Of a stretch of 64,000 bases of DNA, positions 19,625 to 29,630 are shown in pieces. Source of the stretch: Nematopogon swammerdamellus (lineage: Eukaryota > Arthropoda > Insecta > Lepidoptera > Adelidae); assembly GCA_946902875.1 (NCBI GenBank), contig OX336359.1, forward strand, positions 3,844,001 through 3,908,000, given 5' to 3'. The notes under the pieces were generated by a model. It did no database searches. It saw only the letters and a program-made list of their open reading frames with translations, and was not told the origin of the DNA. The translations under genes and the position numbers were made by a program. Position 1 is the first letter of the stretch, and every line of letters starts with the position of its first letter.

Positions 19625-20065
19625 TTATATATCTTTCCCCTTTCCTACAATCCACGGATCTTCAATTCGCGGGTTTATAGCCTTGCCCCAGCGACATTAG
19701 TCCACCTCTCGACATTAGCCACCTTCCCTTCTTACCTTACTAGGTGGTAGGGTTTACCCCGGCCGGGTTGGTACCACCGCAATGAACGAAACGTCGGTCG
19801 AAACGGCTATGTAAATAGTTCGTGTTTTCCGTCCAGTTTAGTGTAGCCGACATGAAATGAAGGGAAGCACTGACATGGCACCTAGTTCACCCTGTGTTAT
19901 GGGCTGACATCACGGATGTTGTAGGTGATGTAGCCAACCGTGTCGGGTTCCATAAAAAAAAAAAAAACCTCCAAACCGGACTGGCACCTCCTCGGGGGTG
20001 AAATTGGCTGCGTCTGAGGTTTCGACCTCGGGCACAGCCACCCAGTTCGGAAGCAATAAAAAAGC
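19625..20065 (+). mobile_element. RTE 3' tail split by a SINE (19,724-19,967)
   Basis: Left piece: TACAATCCACGGATCTTCAA to ATTAGTCCACC and a local repeat (19,636-19,723). Right piece: TCCAAACCGGACTGGCACC to GAAGCAATAAAAAA (19,968-20,062). Together they match 6,900-7,085. Confidence 0.75.
19724..19967 (+). mobile_element. SINE family 1, 5'-truncated, nested in RTE tail
   Basis: Starts at TTCCCTTCTTACCTTACTAG in the core and ends in a 14-base A run at 19,954-19,967. The flanks rejoin as one RTE tail. Confidence 0.85.
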
Positions 20066-20225
20066 ACGTTATAATAAGGGCAACTACATATACATTTTTC
20101 CTTCCATATGAAATTCAGAATTCGCCAAGAAACTATTGTAAAATAGCAGAACAAGTACGGTGACACTGAGATCGGTAGAATTAAAAAAAAAATCCCTTAT
20201 GTTCAGTCTGCCTACAACGGTTTAC

Positions 20226-20435
20226 TCAAAAAAACCGATCAAGTTCGAGTCGGACTCGCGCACCGAGGGTTCCGTACCTACATGGTGGCCGATTTTTATG
20301 ATTTGATATTTTACTTTAGAGGTTGCACTATAATCCCTCCAAGTTTGACGCTTGAATGTATTACCGTTTTTAAGATAGAGCAAAAAACATGTTCCTCGTG
20401 GACCCTAAAAATGGGATTTCATGGGACCCTAAAAA
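20226..20435 (+). repeat. GACG-family head with variant body
   Basis: CCGATCAAGTTCGAGTCGGA, CTCGCGCACCGAGGGTTCCG, then GGTGGCCGATTTTTATG, a body different from most copies here. It ends in GGGACCCTAAAAA before the foldback at 20,436. Confidence 0.6.
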
Positions 20436-20680
20436 CAAGAACGTTAGAGGTAGGGACGTCGGACCTTCCCCGCGCCAGCGTAACACGATATTTGTAAAAA
20501 CGTACCAATAACATTCGTTACCACCCAATCAGAGCGCGATACGACCCCATACCACCCAATCAGAGCGCGCGTCGTCCCCTCCGCTACCCGCGGAGCCCGC
20601 TACCCGCGGAGCTCGCCGACGCTGCTGGTTCTCATATAAGCATTGGACAGTCCGATGTCCAACCTCTTCTAACGTTCTTG
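20436..20680. mobile_element. Foldback element carrying CCAAT and TATA-like motifs
   Basis: CAAGAACGTTAGAGGTAGGG at the left and CCTCTTCTAACGTTCTTG at the right are inverted ends. Inside are two copies of CCACCCAATCAGAGCGCG (20,522-20,540 and 20,551-20,569), two copies of GCTACCCGCGGAGC (20,583-20,614) and CATATAAGC (20,633-20,641). CCAAT repeats upstream of a TATA-like box look like a Pol II promoter, but the inverted ends suggest a miniature element. No coding sequence follows. Confidence 0.6.
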
Positions 20681-21210
20681 CCCAAAAATTTTATAATTTA
20701 TTTTGTTAGGTACCTATATTATTTTACATTGTACATAGTCTAGATAAGATACGAACGGAGAGAATATTCGCGGTTTTCAGTTACATAACAAAGTTATTCT
20801 CGAGATACCTCGGATATCGCAATACTTCCAAGCGACTTCATCATATAACTCACCCTTCTATTGAATATACACAAATGGAACCATTTCGTACTCACCGGCT
20901 TGTTTGTATTCCTTATAAATAGAACACACAGCGACTGGGTATAAAAGTGACAAGGTTCCATATGTCTATATTCGTTTACAATACGCTATGTCGATCAAAT
21001 ATTTTATTTAGACGGAAACAATTTTACTGCCTGTGAGCATGAAGAACGATTTATGGCGGGCGGTGTGACCTATTTTAAGTAGGCTTTCGAGGTAGAGCCC
21101 CAGTTGTCTAGGTTCGAAGCCTGCAGGCTACGTATCTAGACAACTGTGGGAATAGTGGTATGTATGGCTATTAGTGGTATATATAGAGTGGTATATATAT
21201 ATAGAGAATA
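20681..21210. other. Unassigned DNA with short inverted repeat
   Basis: GCCCCAGTTGTCTAGGTTCG and CTAGACAACTGTGGGA near 21,095-21,155 are inverted. AT-rich TATATAG repeats follow. No gene. Confidence 0.4.
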
Positions 21211-21218
21211 GTGGTATA

Positions 21219-22184
21219 CAGTGGCGGCTGGTGACTTCAGTGACCGGTAGTGCGCTACGTACCTACCTACTTAAATACCAAATTTCTCAATACATTCCCA
21301 ATGCTATTTCAAGATCGCGACTTCCGAATTTTTTAAACGCCTGCGTTTTATTATGTACGTACCTAGTATGAATATTCTCAAGACACTCAATGAGTTGCAA
21401 AAAACAAGAAAAGAAATCCAAACAAGTTTTTAAAGTAATTTTTAGTACCTTTATGAACACACCCATAGACCACAACACTACTGCAGCTTTCAAAAAGAAA
21501 ACAGTAGTAATGTCCCTAAAAATACTTCGAAAAAATATATAAAAATAAAAGCATTTGAAAAGTAGGAATTGAACCCGGGATCTCCTGATTGGGATCGCCT
21601 TACCTTTAACCAACGCTTAGTCAAATATCGACACCACTTAATTCACAGTATCACGTGACAGAAAGCACAAAACCTAACCATATCCCATTATTTTTAAATA
21701 TTCGCGCGCTAACGGGTATGTGACATCCATCAGCATCACATGACAGCGCAGCGCGCTGACTTTCTAGACGGACTCGTGCAAAACGAATCGCTCGCGACGC
21801 GACGTGTCGCACGCGCGGCTATTCACGATATATCGTCCTTGTTTGGCGCTCGTGCGTCGCACGCAGAACTCCATTTCGGCCCATACTGTTTCTATGAAGT
21901 ATCTTTTGTCTCACGCGCCAGCGGTGTTTTGCCGATAGCCATACATTCAGTATGGGTGACCCGCGTGCGCTTGCCGATTCCGCACGGGGAGCGCGTTTAC
22001 TCGCAAAAAAGTGACTTGTAATCTATAAAATAAGGTCGAATTCACATTCGTATTTATTTGGAGTACGATCTTTATGGTTTTAATGTAGGTATGTTGTAAG
22101 ATATTATTTATTTTGAGTGAAGTGAAGACTTCTCGTGGTATGGTAGTGCGGCGCACGAGCGCACTTTAGGACCAGCCGCCAGTG
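21219..22184. mobile_element. hAT-like non-autonomous DNA transposon (966 bp)
   Basis: Ends CAGTGGCGGCTGGTGA and ...ACCAGCCGCCAGTG form ~14-bp terminal inverted repeats with one or two mismatches. They are flanked by an exact 8-bp duplication GTGGTATA (21,211-21,218 and 22,185-22,192). CA(G) ends with an 8-bp duplication fit hAT. GTAGTGCG recurs near both ends. No transposase frame is seen. On the minus strand near 21,560-21,620 there is a tRNA-like piece (GGTTCAATTCC, a B-box match). Confidence 0.85.
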
Positions 22185-22192
22185 GTGGTATA

Positions 22193-22399
22193 TAAGGTTA
22201 GATTAAATTTTATTTGAAATTTTTTTAATATGATAATTTATTCTGTGTTTTGACGTTTTTGTTATATTAATTTTATTTGCATTATTAATAATTTTATTAT
22301 TTTTGACTTTTCCTATACTAGAATAATTTTATAAGAAATTGTAAAATTGTACGAAACTACTCCATTGGAAATAAATGATTTGACTCTGACTTTGACTTT
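22193..22399. other. AT-rich unassigned DNA
   Basis: ATTATTAATAATTTTATTA-type sequence, no gene. Confidence 0.5.
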
Positions 22400-22863
22400 A
22401 TGTACCGTGTGGAGCCGGTACTGAAAAAGAATAGCCCCACTGCACCTCTCCCCGTCGCAAGTCGTAAAAGTCGACTAAGGAAATTCGTCAGCCTCGGTAG
22501 CGCAGTGGTGCAGTCAGTCGACTGTTGTTAAGCAATGCTGAGCGCGGTCAGTACTTGGATGGGTGACCGCTCGACCGTTGGAGGCTGACCGTGGTTCGGA
22601 TTCGACGTTAAACTGTAGGTCCCTTCCCTTCTTGCATTACTAGGTGGTAGGGTTTATCGCGGCCGGGTTGGTACCACCGCACTGAGCGAAACGTCGTCGG
22701 TCGAAACGGCTATGTAAATAGTTCGTGTTTTCCGTCCAGTTCAGTGTAGCCGACATGAAATGAAGGAAAGCACTGACATGGCACCTAGTTCACCCGGTGT
22801 TATGGGCTGACATCACGGATGTTGTGGGTGTTGTAGCCAACCATGTCAGTTTCCATAAAAAAA
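22400..22863 (+). mobile_element. SINE family 1, full length, with family-R extension
   Basis: R piece 22,400-22,486 (GAATAGCCCCACTGCACC ... AAGTCGACTAAGG), then GTCAGCCTC at 22,487, A box (TAGCGCAGTGG, one change), 5S-like GTACTTGGATGGGTGACCGC, B box, core, tail and short A run. Confidence 0.85.
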
Positions 22864-23142
22864 TGTATGTATCAGTATTTTAAATTAAATACGTCCATTC
22901 TTTCAGAATACATACTTCACAGCACAAAACGAAATGGTGTCAAGGAAAAAAACTGTACACATTTTTTTCTCCCTTAACTGTCGAGCCTCGAAGCCTTGCG
23001 CGACGTCTTTTTAAAAGCCTCCTCTCGAAGGTCGCAACTGCCTCCCTTGACGAAATGATTGATTATATTTGGGAAGGAATCGAGAAAGTACACTTTGAAA
23101 CGCTACTCTGTAGTACGAATACAAATAACAAATCTATATATT
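22864..23142. other. Unassigned DNA
   Basis: No gene or repeat match. Confidence 0.4.
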
Positions 23143-23392
23143 AAGGTCTTTCATTAGTAGATAACGATACGCTAAGGGGCGTATGCGTATCAGATACTGA
23201 TCACGTTCCCATACCAATTTTTTTTACGATATAAAAACCTACCCACTCGTCAAATTTAATACGTGAAGTGCCCGTATTTCACCTTAATAAGTATGTTTTT
23301 TATATCGTAAAAAAAAATTGGTATGGGAACGTGATCAGTATCTGATACACATACACCCCTTAGCGTATCGTTACCTACTATTGAAAGACCTA
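23143..23392. mobile_element. Foldback element, ~104-bp arms
   Basis: Arms 23,143-23,246 (AAGGTCTTTCATTAGTAG ... TTTTACGATATAAAA) and 23,289-23,392 pair with few mismatches around ~42 bases. The outer ends match the 388-bp element at 51,069-51,456 (AAGGTCTTTCA, TACGCTAAGGGG), so the two form one family. No ORF. Confidence 0.85.
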
Positions 23393-23467
23393 GGACGCTA
23401 CCAAGAACATTGACGCTACATTAGTAGACACGAGTACACAGTGCTCCCTAAATACACCCATCGGTGA

Positions 23468-23526
23468 GGGGGGGGGGGGGGGGGGGGGCGACTCCACAAA
23501 CTACCTGCCCCCCCCCCCCCCCCCCC
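23468..23526. repeat. Poly-G (21) and poly-C (19) inverted pair
   Basis: G run 23,468-23,488 and C run 23,508-23,526 are separated by 19 bases and could pair. Exact lengths may be unreliable. Confidence 0.9.
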
Positions 23527-23533
23527 GCGTTAT

Positions 23534-23815
23534 GCCCAAGCAGTCGCGGTGCCCATCTCAGAATTTTGGGAGGTCGATAGTATTTTTTTCGAGAATTTTA
23601 ATAATTTTTGTTGTTTTCATAATTATTGAGGGTGAACTCGGTACCATAAACTCACGAATACTACCTGGGGAAACATTGCCTTTTATTCCCAGGCAGGCGT
23701 GGTGCCCAACCCACAATTTTGCGAGGTCGGTAGTATTGAATTGTTATAATTAAGTATTAAAATGTTTGTTCTTTCATAATTATTGCGGGCAACCTCGGTG
23801 CCGTGAACTATTTTT
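23534..23815. repeat. Diverged tandem duplication (~165-bp unit)
   Basis: Unit 1 contains GCGGTGCCCATCTCAGAATT, GGGAGGTCGATAGTATT and CATAATTATTGAGGG. Unit 2 contains GTGGTGCCCAACCCACAATT, GCGAGGTCGGTAGTATT and CATAATTATTGCGGG. Not classified. Confidence 0.75.
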
Positions 23816-23907
23816 GAATTTGAAATTAAATTTTAAATTTATATTATGACATTAATAAAAATTTCGAAATAAACTAGGATTACATACCCTATTATAAAAT
23901 TTAAAAA

Positions 23908-24200
23908 AACCGGCCAAGTGCGAGTCGCACTCGTACAACGAGGTTTCCGCACCACAAAAAAAAAAATTAAATAAACACGATTCTTGTATGGGAACCCCCT
24001 ACATTTTTTACTTTTTCTATTTTTTATTATTATTAGTTGTTATATCCGCCATAATAACACATATTCTGTGAAAATTTCAATGGGTCACCTATTACGGTTC
24101 CAGAGATACATCCCTCGGACAGACGGACGGACGGACGGACAGACAGACGGCGTAGGCTTAGTAATAGGCTTCCGTACGGGATACGGAAACCTAATAATAA
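23908..24200 (+). repeat. GACG-repeat element
   Basis: Head CCGGCCAAGTGCGAGTCGCA, CACATATTCTGTGAAAATTT, GACGGACGGACGGACAGACA and end GGATACGGAAACCTAATAAT. Slightly shorter than 46,331-46,738. Confidence 0.8.
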
Positions 24201-24239
24201 ATATTGCGCTAGTTTTTATTGGTTGAGGTGCATTATGTC

Positions 24240-24310
24240 ATGAACTATTTGCATAGCCGCTTCGACCGACGACGTTAATTCAGTGCGGTGGTACTAATCC
24301 GGAGGGTCAA
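24240..24310 (-). mobile_element. SINE family 1, internal fragment
   Basis: GAACTATTTGCATAGCCGCT to CAGTGCGGTGGTACTAATCC. Both ends are lost. Confidence 0.65.
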
Positions 24311-24425
24311 ATTGCTGGCTACGCGCCACTTGTCGTGAGTACCCGGAAATTGTGTTACAGCGATACGCTGAATTCAAGCGCGCATTTCATTCTCCACAAA
24401 CTCTAACTCCCCAACGGGTCGTGGG

Positions 24426-24916
24426 TAGGGTTTCCAACTCTTCGTGTCGGTAATCCGGGACACTGGAAAGCCTTGAAAAAGTCAGGAAAAATAATAGATA
24501 CGACAGATCCAACATTTTTTGGCGGCTCGAACTGACCTTATGCTCGGCGGGTATTTCCCTCTTTCTAACAATGCTCATTTTTCATAAATTTTATGCTATT
24601 ATGAAGAAATTATACAACTTATACAAAATCTGAGGCAGAGAAATTGTTTATTAATGTTTTTCAATAAAATTTTAATTGCCAGTCCGTATTGAACATACGT
24701 TTTTAACATCAAAACAGTTCTGTTTTAATGTCTCATAAATCATAATAATTATTCAAAATGCTAATTATGCATTATGCTAAATGTATAGGTGGATAATGTC
24801 GCCAGAAGAATGAAGCTATTATTTCCGGGAGCTCTTACTATCGTTCCGGGAGCCGGGAGATTATCAAAATTATACATGTGACAATCCCGGAATTGCGGGA
24901 GGGTTGGCAACCCTAG
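24426..24916. mobile_element. hAT-like non-autonomous element (491 bp)
   Basis: Ends TAGGGTTTCCAACTCTTCG and GGGAGGGTTGGCAACCCTA are inverted repeats with mismatches. Flanks GTCGTGGG (24,418-24,425) and GTCGTGGT (24,917-24,924) agree at 7 of 8 bases, fitting an 8-bp hAT duplication. The inner ends carry CCGGGACA / TCCCGGAATT. No transposase. Confidence 0.75.
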
Positions 24917-24924
24917 TCGTGGTG

Positions 24925-25900
24925 TGTGTGTGTGGGTGTACCAAAAGTTCGGACGGGCAGGTGCTCTCGAGTAATCTTCGCCTCTTCCCAGAAGGCCAGA
25001 TCAAAGAAATAAACTTGTCAATATAAAATTGAGTAGGACTGGCGGGTAGGGCCCGGTGGGTGAAACGTTCCGAAAGATCCGACCGTTCAACACCGAGATA
25101 TTGTTCTGTTAAATATGTTCTAGTCGGATATTAAAATGAGATCAAAGATACATAAACATAGAGATTTATTTGATATAAAATGAATACAAAATTAAAATGC
25201 TAAACAAACTACTTACATAACTATATAAAATATTTCACTGAAATTTTGCCTGGGGATGGAGCTGAGTAATATAATAGAACAGATAATAATAGAATAGAAC
25301 AGAATAGAATAGAAATTCATTATTGCACAGAATTGAAAGAAAAACAGTAAGTATAAAGTTGTATTTTTTTTTCAAAAGGGGTGTGAAAAGGCCGGATCCT
25401 TTTCAGGCTAGGCACATAGGTCATAGAATAGGTACTTGTAAAATTTCGTAGGTAACATAATGTATTATTGATATGCACGTATATGAATGACGATTTTGTA
25501 TTAGATTTTTATTATTATAAATTTTAAAATAAGATTTTTTTTTTAATTATTACCTATTGAATATAATTAAATTGTATTTTCTTGTTTAAAGTTAACAATG
25601 CTGAACTGGGAAAACAACAGAAAATCTCGCGTTCAAAGTGGGCATGAATGTACGAGTACTAAAGAAAAAGTTGCCAAGTGCGAGTTTTTGTGAGCGCCAA
25701 AACTTACATTTTTTCATGTTTGCTACGAAACCTTAAAATAATTTTTAAACGACAGGGTTGTATCAATAGAACGTAGAACTATTGATGTATAATACGCCGA
25801 GCTATCCTATCTACTCCCTACTTGGCTTTAAACATGGCCTCCTTGCGATCACAGGCAACATAATATTAAGACGGTAGCGCCAAAACTATTTTTTAACAAA
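24925..25900. other. Unassigned DNA with AGAAT microsatellite (25,268-25,316)
   Basis: Repeated AGAACAGA/TAGAATAGA precede TTCATTATTGCACAGAATTG, similar to the tract before the RTE piece at 6,700 and to 52,441-52,485. No gene is seen. Confidence 0.5.
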
Positions 25901-25904
25901 AGCT

Positions 25905-26090
25905 GACGTATGCCGTTCTTTAATTCGCCCATGTGCCACCCTATAACCAAAATAAAGAAACCTAATCAAACCCCGAAATCGAACACATATTCTACGTCAA
26001 AATTCGCCCATGTGCCACCCAATCAAATGGTCAAGACAAACAGACCTAACCTTATTCTACGTCAAAAGCACCCGCATTTTAAGCAAAGCT
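25905..26090. repeat. Diverged tandem repeat (CGCCCATGTGCCACCC)
   Basis: ATTCGCCCATGTGCCACCC occurs at 25,923 and 26,001 with related flanks (TATTCTACGTCAAAA at about 25,988 and 26,053). The 60-codon frame across it is probably chance. Confidence 0.65.
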
Positions 26091-26337
26091 AACGTAAATA
26101 AAAGTGACAGTTGATAAAGGTTCCTATACTCAATAATATAAGTATACTGTCTATATAGGAATAGAAGAGGCCCCTATACCCAAACGCAAATGAATATAAA
26201 TTAAAATTAAATCTGCACGTTAAGAACACTATCCGGACACCGCGCTGCCATTCGTTACTATAATTCGTCCCTAGCCGCTCGATTTCAACTGTGACACAAA
26301 CATTACTCGAACGAACATGAATGCAAACTTAACTTTT

Positions 26338-26604
26338 TTTAAATGAAAACTGACACCTTTGGCTACATCACCTCCAACATCCGTGATATCAGCCCATAAA
26401 CACCGGGTGAGCTAGGTGTCATGTCAGTGCTTCCCCCTTTGGCTGTGCCGGCTACACTGAATTGGACGGAAAACACAAACTATTTACATAGCCGTTTCGA
26501 CCGGCGTTTCATTCAGTGCGGTGGTACCAACCCGGGCTGGTTAAACCTACCACCTAGTAAGGTAAGAAGGGAAGGGACCTACAGTTTAACGTGGGATCAG
26601 AACC
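26338..26604 (-). mobile_element. SINE family 1, head truncated
   Basis: Tail AATGAAAACTGACACC, core, then linker to TTTAACGTGGGATCAGAACC, followed by an A run on the plus strand. The 5S-like head is missing. Confidence 0.8.
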
Positions 26605-27049
26605 AAAAAAAAAAAAGGCAACGCCTAAAGCTTAGACAGTGTTAAACTGTCAGTCAACTGGTATTTCGCAAGTATAAAATGCTTTGTTACATGCTTATGT
26701 AAATTATTATTCTTTGTACCTACGCCTAATAATAGCAAAAAGGCTGCAGTCAACTAGTCAGGCCAAAGTATTGTCGCTGGTGCATGCACTTTTTAAGGAA
26801 GCTGAAATGTGCTCTTTAAACAAGCTTGCGCTATTATGAGCCAGCGACTCGGTTGCTTAGGTACTCGTCATACTTGGAATCGGCCCGCTGGCTCCGCAGA
26901 AGCGGGATATTCTGAAATTTAATTAGCTTCAACCTTCGTGGGTCCGAAGGTACGATTGGGATTGAATTGCAGTCGACCGCATGGCACTATTACGGATATA
27001 ACACGTAGAATTATTTAGTGGACACGACTAGTGGTTGCCATCGAATTTC
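26605..27049. other. Unassigned DNA
   Basis: No gene or matching repeat recognised. Confidence 0.4.
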
Positions 27050-27340
27050 ATTCGAGCGAGTCATTGAGTGAGTGAGCTAGTTCGAGTGGGTGCGTGAGTG
27101 AGTGCACCAGTGAGAGTGAGGATGAGTGAATAAGAGAAAATGAGAGAGATAGTGAGTAAGCACGTGAATGAGAAAGTGAGAGAAGTAGTGAGTAAATGAG
27201 TGAGTGTGGGAATGAGAGAGTGAGTGAGTAAGTGGGCTAGTAAGTGAGTGAGTGGGTGACTAAGTGCATAAGAGAGTAAGTAAGTGAGTGAGTCAGTAAG
27301 TGATTAAATGGACGAGAGAGCAAGTGGATGAGAATGTCAA
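27050..27340. repeat. (GAGT)n-like low-complexity tract
   Basis: Irregular GAGTGAGTGAGT runs grade into GAGAGAG and AAGTGAGTG. No coding. Confidence 0.9.
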
Positions 27341-27379
27341 CAACCGACTTTATAATAGTTGGAACGTAATCGCTTAGTG

Positions 27380-27860
27380 CTACGCGTAGTATGAGTTTTT
27401 ACCCGACTATGGCGAAGCCTGGAACGAAGGCAATGTTAGTTTAGCCTGAGTGGTTGTTTGTGTGTATGTATGTTTTTTTTATGGAAACTGACACGGTTGG
27501 CTACATCACCTACTACATCCGTGTTGGCAGCCCATAACACCTTGGTGAACTAGGTGCCATGTTAGTGCTTCCCTTCGGTCGTGTCGGTTACACTGAAATT
27601 GACTGAAAACACGAACTATTTATATAGCCGTTTCAACACGAACTATTTAAATAGCCGTTTCAACCGACCTTTCCTTCATGTATGTTTGTTAGGATAACTG
27701 TAACTCCTAAACGACGTGTCCGATTTTTATAATTCTCATGTCATTCGGTTTGTTTCAATTTCACGGGTGACATTGTGTACCAGATAATTCAAAATGACGG
27801 CTGCCAGATTAAAAATAAAGAAAAATTAAAATTAACATTTTAAAAAACCCGATTACGAAA
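27380..27860 (+). mobile_element. Helitron-like remnant, interrupted by a SINE
   Basis: TTTTTACCCGACTATGGCGA and TGTGTGTATGTATG match the segment just before the TATG array of the long Helitron-like copy (near 37,290-37,340). After the SINE the sequence resumes at TGTATGTTTGTTAGG with TAACTCCTAAACGACGTG. The ends are not visible, so the assignment is tentative. Confidence 0.5.
27478..27685 (-). mobile_element. SINE family 1, 5'-truncated, nested
   Basis: Reverse tail and part of the core, with a local duplication of the ACACGAACTATTTA...AGCCGTTTCAAC stretch. Flanked by ATGTATGTTT on both sides, a likely target duplication. Confidence 0.75.
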
Positions 27861-28019
27861 AACGAAGAAAACAAGCTGATTTTAAATAAGCGGAGGAAAA
27901 AATATAAAAATTATAAAAAAAAAAATTTTTTTTACTGCATTCTTGCGGTGCATTGTCCAGTAATACTTAATAACAAACAAGTAATTTGGTGGACCTTCGC
28001 GTTTTTGAATGAACCGGCC

Positions 28020-28353
28020 GAGTGAGAGCGCCCATTGTTCTAGTACATATCTATACAATCGGGGTAAGCAGAGCAATCGGTGTTGTTCTGCAAGAACTCT
28101 GGTAAATTGCAGCACAACACCGACCACCACGTTTCGCAAAATATTCGAACAAGATTCAATCGATCAAGCAGCAAGTAAGGCTCGAAGACCCACCTGCTGC
28201 ATGACTCGGTGGAAGTACCGTGCCAAGGTGAGGTGAGTGGCGAGCCTCTCGCCCTTTAGCACGGCATCTTGTCCTTATCCCTAAGTCGCTTTTACGACAT
28301 GCATGGGGAGAGATGCAGTGGGGCTATTCTTTTTAAGTACCGGCCCCACACGG
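28020..28353 (+). repeat. Interspersed repeat R, long copy
   Basis: GGGGTAAGCAGAGCAATCGG, CAGCACAACACCGACCACCA, GCATGACTCGGTGG, TTTAGCACGGCATCTTGTCC, ATGCATGGGGAGAGATGCAG and TTTAAGTACCGGCCCCACAC. A mariner element has inserted at its right end. Confidence 0.8.
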
Positions 28354-28355
28354 TA

Positions 28356-29271
28356 GTGGTGTCCCAAAAATAACGCAAGATTTAAATTTAACAGAAAACA
28401 CATTTTTTTTACATTATATTGTAATTTTTTTATTGAATCATAGAGTACACAGGATAGGGTTATGTATGGAATAGCACATCGGACAAATGGCCTCCAAGGC
28501 TTTGCTGGCACATACGCACTCTTTTGTCGAAATTTTCCATGACCATTTTGCATAAATGTGGCTGAATTTCGTTGATGCAGCGTCGAATTTCCTCCTTAAA
28601 AGCATGGGTGGTTGAGGGCTTGTTGGCATAGACCTTTGATTTCAAATAACTCTATAAAAAGAAATCCAATGGTGTTAAATCACAAGATCTAGGGGGCCAA
28701 TTCTGATTACCGAAACGAGAGAGGAAATGTCTCTTGCAGTAATTGCATTGTTTCACGGGCTGTATGGCATGTAGCCCCGTCTTGTTGAAACCATACTCCT
28801 TCCACATCAATATCATCCAATTTAGGCAGAAAGAACTGTGTTATCATGTCGCGATATCGAGCACCATTAAAAGTTACTGCTTGACCAGCCTCATTTTGGA
28901 AAAAGTATGGTCCAATGATGCCTCCAGCCCAAAATCCGCACCAAACAGTGACACGTTGTGGATGCATTTGTTTTTCGGCAATCACATGTGGGTTCTCTGA
29001 ACCCCAAATGCGGAAATTCTGGCGATTAACAAAGCCATCAAGGTGAAAATGTGCTTCATCGCTTCGGATGATTTTGCTCGAAAAATCAGCATCCACTTTC
29101 ATTATTTTTGAAATATTGTTCAACAATGAAAACACGTTGTTCTATCGTGTAACGCTTCATTTTTACTAACCCTAAACTGTCAGCTGTCAAATTGATTTTT
29201 TTTAGTGTTGCCAACACTTTATTTCACAAATGGCGCCAAATTCAAATCTTGCGTTAATTTTGGGACACCTT
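28356..29271 (-). mobile_element. Tc1/mariner-superfamily element, internally deleted (916 bp)
   Basis: Inverted ends GGTGTCCCAAAA and TTTTGGGACACC extend through TAACGCAAGATTT on both sides. They are flanked by TA (28,354-28,355 and 29,272-29,273), the mariner target duplication. It carries a broken transposase on the minus strand. Confidence 0.9.
28455..29161 (-). pseudogene. mariner-type transposase, deleted and frameshifted
   Basis: A start region (MKRYTIEQRVFIVEQYF, from ~29,160) is the usual N-terminus. It jumps directly to the catalytic half, so most of the helix-turn-helix region is missing. The 142-codon frame (28,707-29,135) has the first catalytic Asp in RSDEAHFHLDGF and the second in FQQDGATCHTA. 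After a one-base frameshift near 28,713 the third block reads NWPPRSCDLTPLDFF. A TAG then interrupts before SYLKSKVYANKP, and the C-terminus (GGHLSDVLFHT) follows to about 28,455. Three acidic blocks identify an IS630/Tc1/mariner DDD-type enzyme. This copy cannot be active. Confidence 0.85.
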
Positions 29272-29273
29272 TA

Positions 29274-29339
29274 AACAATAAAGTCTATATGAGATGTAGC
29301 TGAATTTTTAGGATTCCGTAGTCAACAAGAAACCCTTAT
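29274..29339. repeat. Left half of an older repeat split by the BEL element
   Basis: AATTTTTAGGATTCCGTAGT CAACAAGAAACC joins CTTATAGTTTCGCCATGTCC at 33,738 when the BEL element is removed. The right half runs to about 33,950 and includes GTCCGTCTGTCTGTCC. Confidence 0.65.
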
Positions 29340-29630
29340 TGGTGGCGCCTAACTCTCCGTTGAATGTTCGCCGAACGCAGTTAGGGGAGCTCTTCAGAAA
29401 AATGCGGTGGTGGACTGTACTTTCGGTTTAATAAATGAAATTATGTAACGTAATGACATGAATGTGAGTGTAAGAGCGCGGTGCGTGCGCTCGCCGTCGC
29501 GGTGGTTGGCAGAATGTCGGTAGGCTGCGACGGAGAGGGGAGCTGCCGCCGCCGCCCGTCGCCCGCGCACCTCCCCGCAGTACCGTGTGCCTAGTGGTCG
29601 ACGGTGCGGAGACTAGTGGTCGCGTGAACA
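29340..29630 (-). repeat. BEL/Pao 3' LTR (291 bp)
   Basis: In element orientation it starts TGTTCACGCGACCAC and ends GTTAGGCGCCACCA. By eye identical to 33,447-33,737. AATAAA-like sequence (plus-strand TTTAATAAATGAAA region) is inside. Confidence 0.95.

Noticed and set aside
20520..20650. Host gene promoter (CCAAT and TATA motifs)
   Set aside because: The motifs lie between inverted ends and no exon or ORF follows, so I list it as a foldback with promoter-like content instead.
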